Made by a program: the position numbers and the translations under genes. This document shows, in pieces, positions 25,593 to 34,271 of a DNA stretch of 64,000 nt. The notes under the pieces are model-generated. The model was not told the DNA's origin. It worked only from the letters and a program-made list of their open reading frames with translations, and did no database searches. The first letter of the stretch is position 1; every line of letters starts with the position of its first letter. Source of the DNA: CAVRCT01 sp963719645 (GTDB lineage Bacteria > Pseudomonadota > Gammaproteobacteria > DSM-16500); assembly GCA_963719645.1 (NCBI GenBank), contig CAVRCT010000007.1:558001-622000 (forward strand), read 5' to 3'.

Positions 25593-26292
25593 GCAATGCA
25601 CAAGCTGCCATGCCGACCATTAATAAATCCTCGATCAAGGTGATTTTGGACAGAGGAACATTTAATAAGGTTCCAAGACAGGCGCATTTTATCGGTTGTT
25701 TTTTGATGAGACTGATCATCACACCGATGCTTGAAAATCCCATGAGAATGACGGTGCTGACTTGTGTCGCAGTCGGCAGCCAATTGCCGAGATAGAGAAT
25801 GCCTAAGCTCAATTCGAAAAACGGATAGAGGTAACCATAGCGAAACCATTTTTTTGCTAATAAATCATAGCTTGCATAACCGGTTGCAAATCCTTTTAAA
25901 TCTAGCATTTTGAACGCTGAAAAAACTATAAAAAATCCCGCCATAAATTGATTCATCCAGTGATGCCAATCCATCTTGCCACCATGAAGATTATTAAGTG
26001 ATGCGATGCCAACGATATATGCTGCAATTAAAAAAATCGGATAATAGGTAGACAGTGTACTTTGATTTTTTTTCTGGATGACTTCGGTGGATTGCAAGCG
26101 ATATTTGCCAGCAGAGGCGAGCAAGAGATTCAATTTTTCAAGTGAGGGTGAGGCATCGGCTTGAATTTGTAATTGCGGTGGATTTAAGGTGATGACCACA
26201 ATATCATACGTGGATGTTAAGGCTGTTTTAATCCGTTCAATACAAGCAGCGCAATGCATGCCAGAAATTTTATAGGTGTATTTCATTTTCAC
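25582..26292 (-). CDS. Heavy-metal-associated domain fused to MauE/DoxX-like membrane domain
   Basis: The 236-residue protein has an N-terminal HMA metal-binding domain (about 1-68) with GMHCAAC (C14, C17). A short linker and four or so membrane helices of the MauE/DoxX type follow (about 80-236), with GFATGYASYDLLAKKW and a second Cys pair in KCACLGTLLNVP. MauE-like proteins are tied to disulfide or metal-centre maturation. The joining of a copper-chaperone-like head to such a membrane domain suggests metal delivery or redox handling. This function is inferred. It stands alone, convergent with the cyclase. Confidence 0.75.
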   Translation of the reverse strand: MKMKYTYKISGMHCAACIERIKTALTSTYDIVVITLNPPQLQIQADASPSLEKLNLLLASAGKYRLQSTEVIQKKNQSTLSTYYPIFLIAAYIVGIASLNNLHGGKMDWHHWMNQFMAGFFIVFSAFKMLDLKGFATGYASYDLLAKKWFRYGYLYPFFELSLGILYLGNWLPTATQVSTVILMGFSSIGVMISLIKKQPIKCACLGTLLNVPLSKITLIEDLLMVGMAACALLTN

Positions 26293-26394
26293 TCACTTCT
26301 ATGAAGTTCTTCAGATGCATACTTTCATTTTAATTTAACGTAAAATTGCCTAAAATTCTATTTTTTATAAGTTTTTTTCTGCTTTTTCGTTTCT

Positions 26395-26414
26395 ATTAAT
26401 ATTATCTTAATCAA
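26395..26414 (+). promoter_or_regulatory. PmrA-box-like direct repeat
   Basis: ATTAATATT, two bases, CTTAATCAA. Against the Legionella PmrA consensus cTTAATATT-N2-cTTAATATT this matches 14 of 18 positions with correct spacing. It lies 71 bp before the ATG at 26486. The region is AT-rich, so chance is not excluded. Confidence 0.4.
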
Positions 26415-26485
26415 GAGCTTGTAATATTCCTGTAATAATTAAGCGTTATGCTATCCCTACAAAATCTGACGAGTTTAGGAAAAAA

Positions 26486-27802
26486 ATGGGCGAATTAATC
26501 AAAAAGTTTCAACGCTTACAACCCTACCAAAAAGGGTTTATTATACTTCCTATCTCATTGATTTTATTAATATATATGATGACTTTCCATCAGGCGGATA
26601 TCATCGGATTGGAATGGTTTTTGGACATTCTCCCGGTAGGCTATTTCATCGGTAACGCCTTGGCAGGTGGTACCTATCTTCGTCGCTCCATGGACATCAA
26701 GCAAGCCTCTCTTGTTAGGGAAAAGCCAGGAAATAATTATGAATTTAAAGGTACCCTCGGTGGTTTAGCCTTTGGTCTTCTCTTTGCAGTCACGCTATTT
26801 GCATTAAAATTCCCTATCCCATTTGTCACATCCTTATCAGGCGCCGCCAATTGTTATTATTTACTCATGCAAATGGGTGGCTATGCCGGTACGGGCAGCC
26901 GTATTGGTAGTATGCTGATGAAAAACCCTACCCGTGAGCGTAATGAGGTCATGGCGATTGGGGTGACGGGATTATCGAGTCTGATTGTTGCTGCAGTGGT
27001 CGTAGGGCTTGCCGCCGTTTCGTTGGTTGCGATTGCCGGTGCGACGACGATTTTTAGTGGAGGCGCTACATTACCTCTCTGGCTGACGTGTGCTTTTTTT
27101 ATGACGAGTTTTGTTAGCACCATGATGTCAGCAGCGGATTATGCGACAAAAAGTGCGAATTTTGCTCGCTCGTTTTATACAAATAAGCGTGTTTTTGATC
27201 CTGAGAGAAAATGCGAATATCGGGGTTCTTTTGTCGGAGTTAGTACAGGATTGGTAGTTGCGGTCGTTGTGATTACGGGATTGGCGCTTGCCCAGCCGTA
27301 TGTGTTTGCGGGGATTGTGGGTGTTGTGGTGGCGTGTGCAGTGATTGCAACAGCCGTCAGTGTGATCGGCGGGATATGTTCACGAATCGGTAGATTTTTG
27401 GATATGCAAAGACAATTAAGAGAAGCAGACGCGAAAGAGAAAGAGGCTAAATCTCAACAGAAGGCTATAGATCTTGAGTTAGAAGAAACTGACGAGCGGA
27501 CGAATTTATTGAAACCTAGGCCGCAAAGTCATCATCAACAGCTGACAACGCCAGCACTTTTAAGAAGTCGTTTAGTCAATCAATCCGATGCGGATGAGTC
27601 ACCCAACTCTTCTTGTTCTGAATTAACTGAAGGAACTCCCGAGAAGCCAACGCTTGATTTATCAGTGATAGATCCCTTTAATAACCCTAGAGCATCAGAG
27701 CATGGCATGTGGGGAACAAGATCAAGATCGTCTTCCGCATCCTCTGTGAGTGATATGCCTAGCGAATTATCGCCAGACAATTTAAACTTTACACTCTTAT
27801 AG
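26486..27802 (+). CDS. Unknown multi-pass membrane protein with disordered tail
   Basis: No family was recognised. The 438-residue protein has about eight hydrophobic segments between residues 15 and 305 (for example around 18-35, 88-125, 155-205 and 255-300). A short charged coil follows (about 310-345, KEKEAKSQQKAIDLELEE). The roughly 100-residue tail is polar and rich in Ser, Pro and Glu, ending SELSPDNLNFTLL. A tail of this kind with hydrophobic residues at the very end is common in Dot/Icm substrates. With the PmrA-like box upstream this makes it an effector candidate, by inference only. The ATG has a weak TTTAGGA site. Confidence 0.65.
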   Translation: MGELIKKFQRLQPYQKGFIILPISLILLIYMMTFHQADIIGLEWFLDILPVGYFIGNALAGGTYLRRSMDIKQASLVREKPGNNYEFKGTLGGLAFGLLFAVTLFALKFPIPFVTSLSGAANCYYLLMQMGGYAGTGSRIGSMLMKNPTRERNEVMAIGVTGLSSLIVAAVVVGLAAVSLVAIAGATTIFSGGATLPLWLTCAFFMTSFVSTMMSAADYATKSANFARSFYTNKRVFDPERKCEYRGSFVGVSTGLVVAVVVITGLALAQPYVFAGIVGVVVACAVIATAVSVIGGICSRIGRFLDMQRQLREADAKEKEAKSQQKAIDLELEETDERTNLLKPRPQSHHQQLTTPALLRSRLVNQSDADESPNSSCSELTEGTPEKPTLDLSVIDPFNNPRASEHGMWGTRSRSSSASSVSDMPSELSPDNLNFTLL

Positions 27803-27833
27803 AAATCTTTTAAAAGTCTCATAGGGCGCTACC

Positions 27834-28523
27834 ATGAAACCCAAACTGATTCTAGTAGTAGAAGATGAAGTATCCATTCGCGATATGATCAAGTTTGCGT
27901 TAGCCACTAGCGAATTTGAAATTCGTGAAGCCAATAATTGCCAAGAAGCCGAGTTGCAAATTGCTGAAGCGATGCCAGACATTATTTTATTGGATTGGAT
28001 GTTGCCAGGTATGAGCGGCATTGACTATGTGAAGAAATTAAAAAGCAGTGCGACGACCCAACTCATTCCCATTATTATGTTGACGGCTCGTGCGGAAATG
28101 GATCACAAGGTCACTGGTTTAGAATTGGGTGTTGATGATTATGTGACAAAGCCTTTTTCGCCGCGGGAATTAATTGCCCGGATCAAAACCATTTTGCGTC
28201 GCGGGCCTTTAATCAATGTGTCTGGTGTGATTAAAATTGAAAAATTACAGTTGAATGTGGATAAACAACAAGTGATGATCGATGATCAATTGATTCCATT
28301 GACACCGATTGAATATAAGTTATTAGAATTTTTTTTAAAACACCAAGACCGTATTTATAGCCGTGATCAGTTACTCACGCATATTTGGCGTGGCAGTTAT
28401 GACATTGATGATCGCACTGTCGATGTGCAAATTCAGCGATTGCGTAAACGGTTGAAACCCTTCGGTTACGATAATTGGATTAAAACCATTCGCGGGACAG
28501 GCTATCAGTTTAGTAGAGAATAA
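27834..28523 (+). CDS. phoB: PhoB-type response regulator
   Basis: This OmpR/PhoB-family transcription factor has 229 residues. The receiver domain (1-120) has acidic residues ED at 10-11, phosphoacceptor D54 in ILLDWMLPGMSG, and the VTKPFSPREL lysine. The winged-helix DNA-binding domain (about 130-229) has YKLLEFFLKHQDRIYSRDQLLTHIW and DDRTVDVQIQRLRKRL. In characterised systems PhoB controls phosphate starvation genes; no pst or phoU gene is near. It lies 3 bp before the kinase gene. Confidence 0.9.
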   Translation: MKPKLILVVEDEVSIRDMIKFALATSEFEIREANNCQEAELQIAEAMPDIILLDWMLPGMSGIDYVKKLKSSATTQLIPIIMLTARAEMDHKVTGLELGVDDYVTKPFSPRELIARIKTILRRGPLINVSGVIKIEKLQLNVDKQQVMIDDQLIPLTPIEYKLLEFFLKHQDRIYSRDQLLTHIWRGSYDIDDRTVDVQIQRLRKRLKPFGYDNWIKTIRGTGYQFSRE

Positions 28524-28526
28524 TCT

Positions 28527-29291
28527 ATGAAACCCACTTTACAAGAGCTTTACGCATCATTGCCCGAACAAGTCGTGCATCATATCCAACACTTAGAACG
28601 GATTCGACAAGATTTTATTGCTAATATCTCGCATGAATTGCGTACGCCATTGACGGTGATTCATGGTTATTTAGAATTATTGCTTGATCAAGTGCAGGAT
28701 GAAAAAAATAAAAAAATATTTTTTCAAATGCAGCAGCAGACGCTGCGGATGGAAAATTTAATTGATAATTTATTGTTGTTATCGCGGTTAGAAAGCGATG
28801 AGGATGAAGAAACATTTGATCATGAAACGCCTATTGCTACGATGTTGCAGCGGATTTGTGATGAAGCTAACGCATTGAGTGGGGATGCGCAACATCAAAT
28901 TCATCTTGAAGCAGATGAGACGTTGAACTTATTAGGTCGAGAAGAAGAGTTATATAGTTTATTCTCGAATATTATTTTTAATGCGGTGAAATATACCCCC
29001 GCGCATGGATCAATTCATATTTCTTGGTATCGAAAAGAGGGTCGAGGTATTTTTCGTGTTGAAGATACGGGAATCGGCATTGCACCTGAGCACATTCCAC
29101 GTGTGACAGAACGATTTTATCGGATTGATCCAGCGCGCTCGCGTACGAGCGGTGGTACTGGAATTGGTTTAGCGATTGTTAAGCACGTGCTTATTCGGTT
29201 GCATGGCCAGCTTGAAATTGTGAGCGAGGTAGGTAAGGGGAGTGTGTTTATTTGTAGTTTTCCGCAAGAAGTTTTAAATGGGTTGCAGTGA
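28527..29291 (+). CDS. phoR: PhoR-like histidine kinase lacking the sensor region
   Basis: The 254-residue kinase starts almost directly at the dimerisation domain: H36 in DFIANISHELRTPLTVIHGY. It has N-box LFSNIIFNAVKYTP, G1 DTGIGIAPEHIPRVTERFYRI (split) and G2 SGGTGIGLAIVKH, all intact. Standard PhoR has two membrane helices and a PAS domain before the H-box; both are missing. The start lies 3 bp after the phoB stop with no remnant upstream, so this looks like a naturally short, soluble kinase rather than a broken gene. The input signal would have to come from a partner protein. Confidence 0.82.
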   Translation: MKPTLQELYASLPEQVVHHIQHLERIRQDFIANISHELRTPLTVIHGYLELLLDQVQDEKNKKIFFQMQQQTLRMENLIDNLLLLSRLESDEDEETFDHETPIATMLQRICDEANALSGDAQHQIHLEADETLNLLGREEELYSLFSNIIFNAVKYTPAHGSIHISWYRKEGRGIFRVEDTGIGIAPEHIPRVTERFYRIDPARSRTSGGTGIGLAIVKHVLIRLHGQLEIVSEVGKGSVFICSFPQEVLNGLQ

Positions 29292-29308
29292 GGGTGATAT
29301 GTTTTAAT

Positions 29309-29403
29309 CTGAGCCGCGACCGTCAGGGAGCGATCACCGACGATGCTATTTTTTGCCTATTTCAATTCAGGATGTGTGACACTCCCTGACGGTCGTGGCT
29401 CAG
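29309..29403. repeat. Palindromic repeat, family 2
   Basis: The arms are CTGAGCCGCGACCGTCAGGG and the complement ending GGTCGTGGCTCAG, with inner GATCACC-type sequence and an AT-rich loop. It lies between the convergent phoR-like gene and the unknown gene at 29426, a position suited to a bidirectional terminator. Confidence 0.9.
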
Positions 29404-29425
29404 ATAAAAGCGGCCCATTTTGCTA

Positions 29426-30135
29426 TTATTTTTTTGCTGTCGGTGATGGTTTTTCATCATCACTAGCAGTTTGACTCTCCGAAACTGAGCCTCTACTTTG
29501 TGATCGGTTTGAAAACGAACTATTTTGGTTTGTGGATGCATTTGACGCTGTCTTATCACGGGGAGAAGGAGTGCCAGATGTGTCAGAAATATTAGGTATC
29601 GCACCAGGTAATAAAACAATCTCAGGTTGTTCTTGATTCTGTAAGTCACGAGAGAGTCTACGGTGCGTTGTGGGTGTTTGGGCGGAAAGAGAAATGGCGA
29701 CCACATCTTCTTTTGGTTTTTTAACTTTTTCTAAATTAGCTATTGGATACAACCGAGCTTTATTAATATATCGAGTGTGTTCTGCGAATGCATCTCGCGC
29801 TTTCTTACCGAAATAGAATACAGCTAATCCTGATGCTGCGCCAGGGGCACCAAAAAAGACGCACAACACTGCTGTCGCAACTGTAAAAATGGCTGTTAAA
29901 AATGCGAAAGCAGATGCTTTCAGCAATAAATAATTTGCTACAGGAACTCGTGCTTGTCGTTGTTGTTTAAAGAGACGGTCAAAACGTCGAAGACCTTCTT
30001 GTGCATTATGTTGCTTAGCTAAAGCCATTTGCTCAATCTGGGAGTTTGAAAAAGGTATCTCTGCTTCGGTTTTACTTTCTTCAGCTTTCAGTTGATCTGC
30101 TGTTAACTGGGCTCGAAATTTCTGGCTTGTAGTTT
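29426..30135 (-). pseudogene. C-terminal part of a frameshifted effector-like gene
   Basis: This frame (open up to 30178) encodes a charged segment, then a hydrophobic hairpin (about 90-135: LLLKASAFAFLTAIFTVATA followed by GAPGAASGLAVFYFG). A disordered Ser/Thr/Pro tail ends SDDEKPSPTAKK. Its only candidate start is a TTG inside the upstream reading frame with no ribosome site. The frame therefore reads best as the continuation of the gene at 30103-30921 after a one-base loss in an A-run (T-run on + at 30133-30136). The joined product would be about 510 residues with the same plan as the proteins at 56928 and 58764. A sequencing error is possible. Confidence 0.6.
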
Positions 30136-30921
30136 TGTTGTAAGCCGTTGTTCTTCTAAGGTTGGAAAGTTGAAGCAATCTTTATATTTTGTTTGTCGAT
30201 AGTCTGGTAGTGTTTTGCTGTTTAATACATCATATAAATATAAATTGGATGTAATTGAAATTACTTTAAATAAGGCAGTTGGAAAAGTACCATTAGCTAT
30301 TATTTCAAGTGCTGCATTTGCAGATGTTTTTTCTTTGATTGAATCTGTTTTTGAAGCATTCGCTGAGATTAACTGTTTTAATTTGTCTGGAGTGATATCC
30401 GTTAATTCTAATTGTATGGAATAATCTTGCACGTGAAAGATGATTTCGTTGTCTATGAGTGATTTAATACTCATTCTGCCTTCAGCTTTCCAGGTAATCG
30501 TTGGTTTGGGGGCGGCATCAAGATTGATAGTTAGCGTTTGTTGGTGATCATTAGTTGTTAAGAATAGGGGTAGATTTTCTGTCAGCTGGGTGGCAGCAGC
30601 AATAAATGCATCAGAGGCAGCGAAATAACTTTCTTGAGTATAAGCTTCTATTATTTTGCGAATTTCATCTGGCGCTGCACAGTCTTTTAGTTCTTCAAGT
30701 TTTGTGATGGTTGTTTTTTGTTTATCTTTTTGAATTTCAATAACGGCGCCACGGTCCATATCTTTGCCGAGCGCTGTCTTTTTTAATATTGCTATATCGG
30801 ATAAATCAATTCCTTTATTCTCAATAGGAGGAAGAGCATAAAATTCATTATCAGCAAGCATATGAATCGCTTCATTCTCTGAATGCTTTAATTCTGCTTG
30901 AGTCAACGTTAATCTTTGCAT
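30103..30921 (-). CDS. N-terminal part of a frameshifted unknown gene
   Basis: No family was recognised. Taken from the ATG at 30921 it gives 272 residues, mostly helical and charged, without membrane helices. A TTG at 30966 would add 15 residues; neither start has a strong ribosome site. The frame ends RNFEPS and stop at 30103. In the overlap (30103-30178) the next frame continues with similar composition (TTSQKFRAQLTADQLKAEE), so the natural product probably continues into the 29426-30135 segment. A PmrA-like box lies about 49 bp upstream. Confidence 0.6.
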   Translation of the reverse strand: MQRLTLTQAELKHSENEAIHMLADNEFYALPPIENKGIDLSDIAILKKTALGKDMDRGAVIEIQKDKQKTTITKLEELKDCAAPDEIRKIIEAYTQESYFAASDAFIAAATQLTENLPLFLTTNDHQQTLTINLDAAPKPTITWKAEGRMSIKSLIDNEIIFHVQDYSIQLELTDITPDKLKQLISANASKTDSIKEKTSANAALEIIANGTFPTALFKVISITSNLYLYDVLNSKTLPDYRQTKYKDCFNFPTLEEQRLTTKLQARNFEPS

Positions 30922-30969
30922 AGGGTACCCATTTACCTTCAAATTCTCATAGCTATAGAATAGCAAACA

Positions 30970-30989
30970 ATTATTAATATAAGCTTAAC
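30970..30989 (-). promoter_or_regulatory. PmrA-box-like direct repeat
   Basis: Read on the minus strand: GTTAAGCTT, two bases, ATTAATAAT. This matches 13 of 18 positions of the cTTAATATT-N2-cTTAATATT consensus with correct spacing, 49 bp before the ATG at 30921. The evidence is weak because the region is AT-rich. Confidence 0.35.
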
Positions 30990-31391
30990 AGAGCCAAGTT
31001 AAAAAATTCTTAATATCAATAGCTTAGCTGGTTTTAAGGGGCGATAAGGCTTTCGGATAGGATCCCCACATAGCTCTTTTTAGCAATATAATCAAGGTGT
31101 TGATCCTAGCATAACGGAGTGATTTGCGAAATGAGTCATTTTCTTTGTTATATGGCCTAGGCTCTGCTAACACAGAGCAAAAAGCCAAATTAATTCACCA
31201 ATCCACTCTTTTTTGCTAAATTTCAACCCAAGCCAAATTTCCTCATTTTGCTTCATTCAGCAACAACCCACACAGAGAAAAGTACAAATCAAAATAGCCT
31301 GTTTAATAATAACGCATAAAATAAGCTGTTTACGAAATTTCTCCTATCGGTAGGCGTATAATGAAAGAAAAGAAATTATAGGAGTAACATC
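30990..31391. other. Intergenic region without a recognised gene
   Basis: About 400 bp separate the divergent genes at 30921 and 31392. It contains no ORF with plausible codon use and none of the palindrome families. An extended -10 box (GCGTATAAT, TATAAT at 31357-31362) lies 30 bp before the L,D-transpeptidase start. Nothing else was recognised. Confidence 0.5.
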
Positions 31392-32009
31392 ATGCGCAGA
31401 TATCAGCTGTGGTTCACTTCTTTTTTCATTGTTGTTCTGAGTTTCATTTTGAATGGGTGTGCAACGCAAAATGATATGGCATCTGATGATATGGGTTCGA
31501 CAGATCAAATGATGTCAGAAGCTGATAGAGCATTGCCGTTGTATCATAATCAAGCGCCATATTCCTCTTCATTTAGTGAAGGAAAATATATCTCGTTGAT
31601 GCCACCGAGTATTGATACAAACAAAAAAGTCGTTGTCGTTGATCCCAAATTATTTGCATGGGGTGCATACGATAATGGCAAATTAGTGCGGGGTGGAATC
31701 GCAACAGTGGGTGCAGATTATTGTCCAGATGATCAATCGGAATGTCGAACGCATACAGGAACGTTCCATGTCTTTTCAGTAGGCGGTGTTGATTGTGTAT
31801 CAAGAACCTATCCAAGACCACAGGGCGGCGCATTGATGCCTTATTGCATGTTCTTCAGTCAAGGGCAATCTTTGCATGGTACCCCCGATCAAATGATGGC
31901 GGAATCAAACATCAGTCATGGGTGTGTACACTTGCGAATTCCAGATGCGGAATGGTTAAGAAATAATTTTGTGAATGTTGGAACGACCGTCATTATTAAA
32001 CCATACTAG
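31392..32009 (+). CDS. YkuD-type L,D-transpeptidase lipoprotein
   Basis: This family cross-links peptidoglycan (3-3 links) or attaches proteins to it. The 205-residue protein has a lipoprotein signal peptide with lipobox ILNGC (C23) and a variable region. The YkuD catalytic motif lies near the C-terminus: HGTPDQMMAESNISHGCVHL, with the conserved His and the nucleophilic Cys in SHGCVHLR. The ribosome site TAGGAG lies 7-8 bp before the ATG. It converges with the lytic transglycosylase gene, another wall enzyme. Confidence 0.9.
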   Translation: MRRYQLWFTSFFIVVLSFILNGCATQNDMASDDMGSTDQMMSEADRALPLYHNQAPYSSSFSEGKYISLMPPSIDTNKKVVVVDPKLFAWGAYDNGKLVRGGIATVGADYCPDDQSECRTHTGTFHVFSVGGVDCVSRTYPRPQGGALMPYCMFFSQGQSLHGTPDQMMAESNISHGCVHLRIPDAEWLRNNFVNVGTTVIIKPY

Positions 32010-32019
32010 GAATAATTTT

Positions 32020-32048
32020 ATCGTACTGCACAGCAAGTGCAGTACGAT
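32020..32048. terminator. Perfect hairpin between convergent genes
   Basis: ATCGTACTGCAC, loop AGCAA, GTGCAGTACGAT: a perfect 12-bp stem located 11 bp after the L,D-transpeptidase stop and 25 bp from the stop of the opposite gene. There is no clear T-run on either side, but placement suggests a bidirectional terminator. Confidence 0.55.
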
Positions 32049-32072
32049 GAAGTTAGAGAGAAGAGAAAAGGA

Positions 32073-33002
32073 CTAAGCCAAAATTTTCTGCGCAAATACC
32101 ACACGGACTATATTTGCTTTTTCGACAGGCACTAATAAGGTGTTTGCACCATTCGCTTTAGCTGCTTTACCTTGATGGTTGTAGTAATCAGGATTCAACG
32201 AATTTAATGTTTGAATGCTAATCCCAGTTGATTTTGCAACCTGCGCTAAACTCACAGGCGTTTTAAATTTAAATTGCATGAACACGGGTTTGTTTGTAAT
32301 CGGCGGTAATTCTACGCCATATTTTTCATGATGTTTAATGATTTCGGCAATGGCTAATAATTTTGGCACATACAATTTTGTTTCTGTCGGCAGCGGTAAA
32401 TTCCAAAAATTGTTACTACCAATGCGACGTTCAACATGCGCAACTTTCACTTGACCACAATTATAAGCAGCAATCGCGAGATACCAATCGCCATTAAAGA
32501 GATTCCCTAAGTCATTAAAATACGCTAACGCAGCTTTTGTCGAAGAGACGACATTGCGTCGGCCGTCATAGCCTGATTTGACTTTAACCCCTAATTCAAC
32601 AGCTGTTTGCGGCATCAATTGCCATAATCCTGTTGCACCTTTGTGTGAACGATCATTCGGATTAAATTCACTCTCGATGACAGGTATTAGCGCCAACTCT
32701 GCGGGTAAGCCGCGCGCTTTTACTTCATTGTGAATGAAATAAATGTACGGGCCTGCCGCCGCTAAAATTTGGCGTAGCTTAACTTGGTCAGCTAAAAGTT
32801 TTTGAATTTCTGCTTGCACACGTGACGATGACTCTGCCTTGTGGTCAAGCATAAAATCATTACTTATGCTGTTCCAAACTGAATTAGCTGTGTTGATGCT
32901 TGAGCCTGAAATTAAATCGATGAAGCTCGGGCTAGCGGTTAAAAAGACAAGACTAAAGACAGCTAATATGACTAATTTTGATTTACTCAATATTGCTTGC
33001 AT
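32073..33002 (-). CDS. Lytic transglycosylase with LysM domain (MltD-like)
   Basis: This cleaves peptidoglycan glycan strands to anhydro-muropeptides. The 309-residue protein has an N-terminal hydrophobic segment (8-28, signal peptide or anchor). The SLT domain has catalytic E110 in ALIPVIESEFNP, GATGLWQLMPQTA and AIAAYNCGQVKV. A single C-terminal LysM-like module is present at about 250-300 (SLAQVAKSTGISIQTLNSLN). MltD of E. coli is longer with two LysM modules, so this is a short form. Confidence 0.9.
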   Translation of the reverse strand: MQAILSKSKLVILAVFSLVFLTASPSFIDLISGSSINTANSVWNSISNDFMLDHKAESSSRVQAEIQKLLADQVKLRQILAAAGPYIYFIHNEVKARGLPAELALIPVIESEFNPNDRSHKGATGLWQLMPQTAVELGVKVKSGYDGRRNVVSSTKAALAYFNDLGNLFNGDWYLAIAAYNCGQVKVAHVERRIGSNNFWNLPLPTETKLYVPKLLAIAEIIKHHEKYGVELPPITNKPVFMQFKFKTPVSLAQVAKSTGISIQTLNSLNPDYYNHQGKAAKANGANTLLVPVEKANIVRVVFAQKILA

Positions 33003-33251
33003 GGGGCGTATGTTACTTGAGTCTTGCTAGAAATAACAACCCCTGTTTGGTAAATTTTTTGCTTGCAATTTTATAAGCAGTTGAAAAATAGTTATATTAA
33101 AATGTTAGAAAGATTAAATAAGTGGGTTTTTTTTCGTGAATTTTAGCTAAAAAAAACGAAAGTATACAAATAATTTTATAAATTAACTGATTTAAAAAAA
33201 TTAAAATCTTTGTTGTAAGAGACATTGTTAAAATTCACATCTTGAGGTGTA
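33003..33251. other. AT-rich intergenic region
   Basis: The 249 bp between divergent genes is very AT-rich. No ORF, repeat family or confident promoter was recognised. It presumably holds the promoters of mltD-like and srkA. Confidence 0.4.
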
Positions 33252-34253
33252 ATGAGTGCAGAGGTAAATCCAATGAACACGAATGTAAATACACCGTATG
33301 AAACATTAAGCCCAGATTTAATTTTAGCAGCTGTTGAAAGCATTGGTTTTCAGTGCAGTGGTATGTTGTTAGCATTGAACAGTTATGAAAATCGTGTTTA
33401 TCAAGTTGGCATTGAAGAGGATAAACCGCTTATTGCAAAATTTTATCGTCCGAATCGTTGGACTGACGCGGCAATTTTAGAAGAACATCAATTTGCATTA
33501 GAATTAGCAGAACAAGAGATTCCCGTCGTAGCACCTCTGCAAATAAATAACAATACGTTGCATCATTTTGATAAGTTTCGTTTCAGTGTTTTTCCGCGAC
33601 GCGGTGGAAGACCGTTGGAATTAGATAATTTAGATCAACTCGAATGGATGGGCCGTTTTATTGGCCGCTTGCATGCGGTGGGCGCAACGAAAATTTTTCA
33701 ACACCGTCGCGTGTTAGATGTGACAAGTTATGGTTATCAATCCTATCAATTTTTAATTGAGCATGAATTTATTCCGGACTATATGCGTATCAACTATTGC
33801 GCGACGGTTGAAACTATTTTGCGTCAGTTGGATGAATGCTTTCAGGCAGTTGACGCTGTCCAACTCATTCGGTTGCACGGCGATTGTCACGCGGGTAATG
33901 TTTTATGGAATGATGCGGGACCACAGATTGTTGACTTAGATGATTGTTTGATGGGGCCTGCGGTTCAAGATATTTGGATGTTGTTGTCGGGTGATCGACA
34001 ACAGGTTGCGTTACAGACGGATATTATTTTGGAAGCGTATCAAGAGTTTCATGATTTTAATTATCGCGAGTTGCGATTAGTGGAACCATTGCGCACCTTG
34101 CGAATGTTGCATCACAGCGCATGGCTCGCTAAGCGTTGGCAAGACCCTGCGTTCCCCTTGAGTTTTCCTTGGTTTAACACGGCAAAATATTGGGAAGAAC
34201 AGATGGTGCATTTGCAAGAGCAGAGTCATTTATTGGATGCGAGCTTAGAGTAA
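33252..34253 (+). CDS. srkA: Stress response kinase SrkA (YihE)
   Basis: This Ser/Thr protein kinase of the aminoglycoside/choline kinase fold is linked in E. coli to protection from stress-induced death. The 333-residue protein has ALNSYENRVYQVG, the ATP-binding lysine in LIAKFYRPNRWT, and the catalytic loop LHGDCHAGNVLW with a metal-binding DLDD. The family segment GPAVQDIWMLLSG follows. Starts at 33252 (GAGG upstream) and 33273 (GCAGAGG upstream) are both possible. Confidence 0.92.
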   Translation: MSAEVNPMNTNVNTPYETLSPDLILAAVESIGFQCSGMLLALNSYENRVYQVGIEEDKPLIAKFYRPNRWTDAAILEEHQFALELAEQEIPVVAPLQINNNTLHHFDKFRFSVFPRRGGRPLELDNLDQLEWMGRFIGRLHAVGATKIFQHRRVLDVTSYGYQSYQFLIEHEFIPDYMRINYCATVETILRQLDECFQAVDAVQLIRLHGDCHAGNVLWNDAGPQIVDLDDCLMGPAVQDIWMLLSGDRQQVALQTDIILEAYQEFHDFNYRELRLVEPLRTLRMLHHSAWLAKRWQDPAFPLSFPWFNTAKYWEEQMVHLQEQSHLLDASLE

Positions 34254-34271
34254 GGTGCTATAGTATCTAAA

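Noticed and set aside
30103..30178. Programmed -1 frameshift
   Set aside because: No X-XXY-YYZ slippery heptamer or obvious downstream structure in the overlap; mutation or sequence error is simpler.
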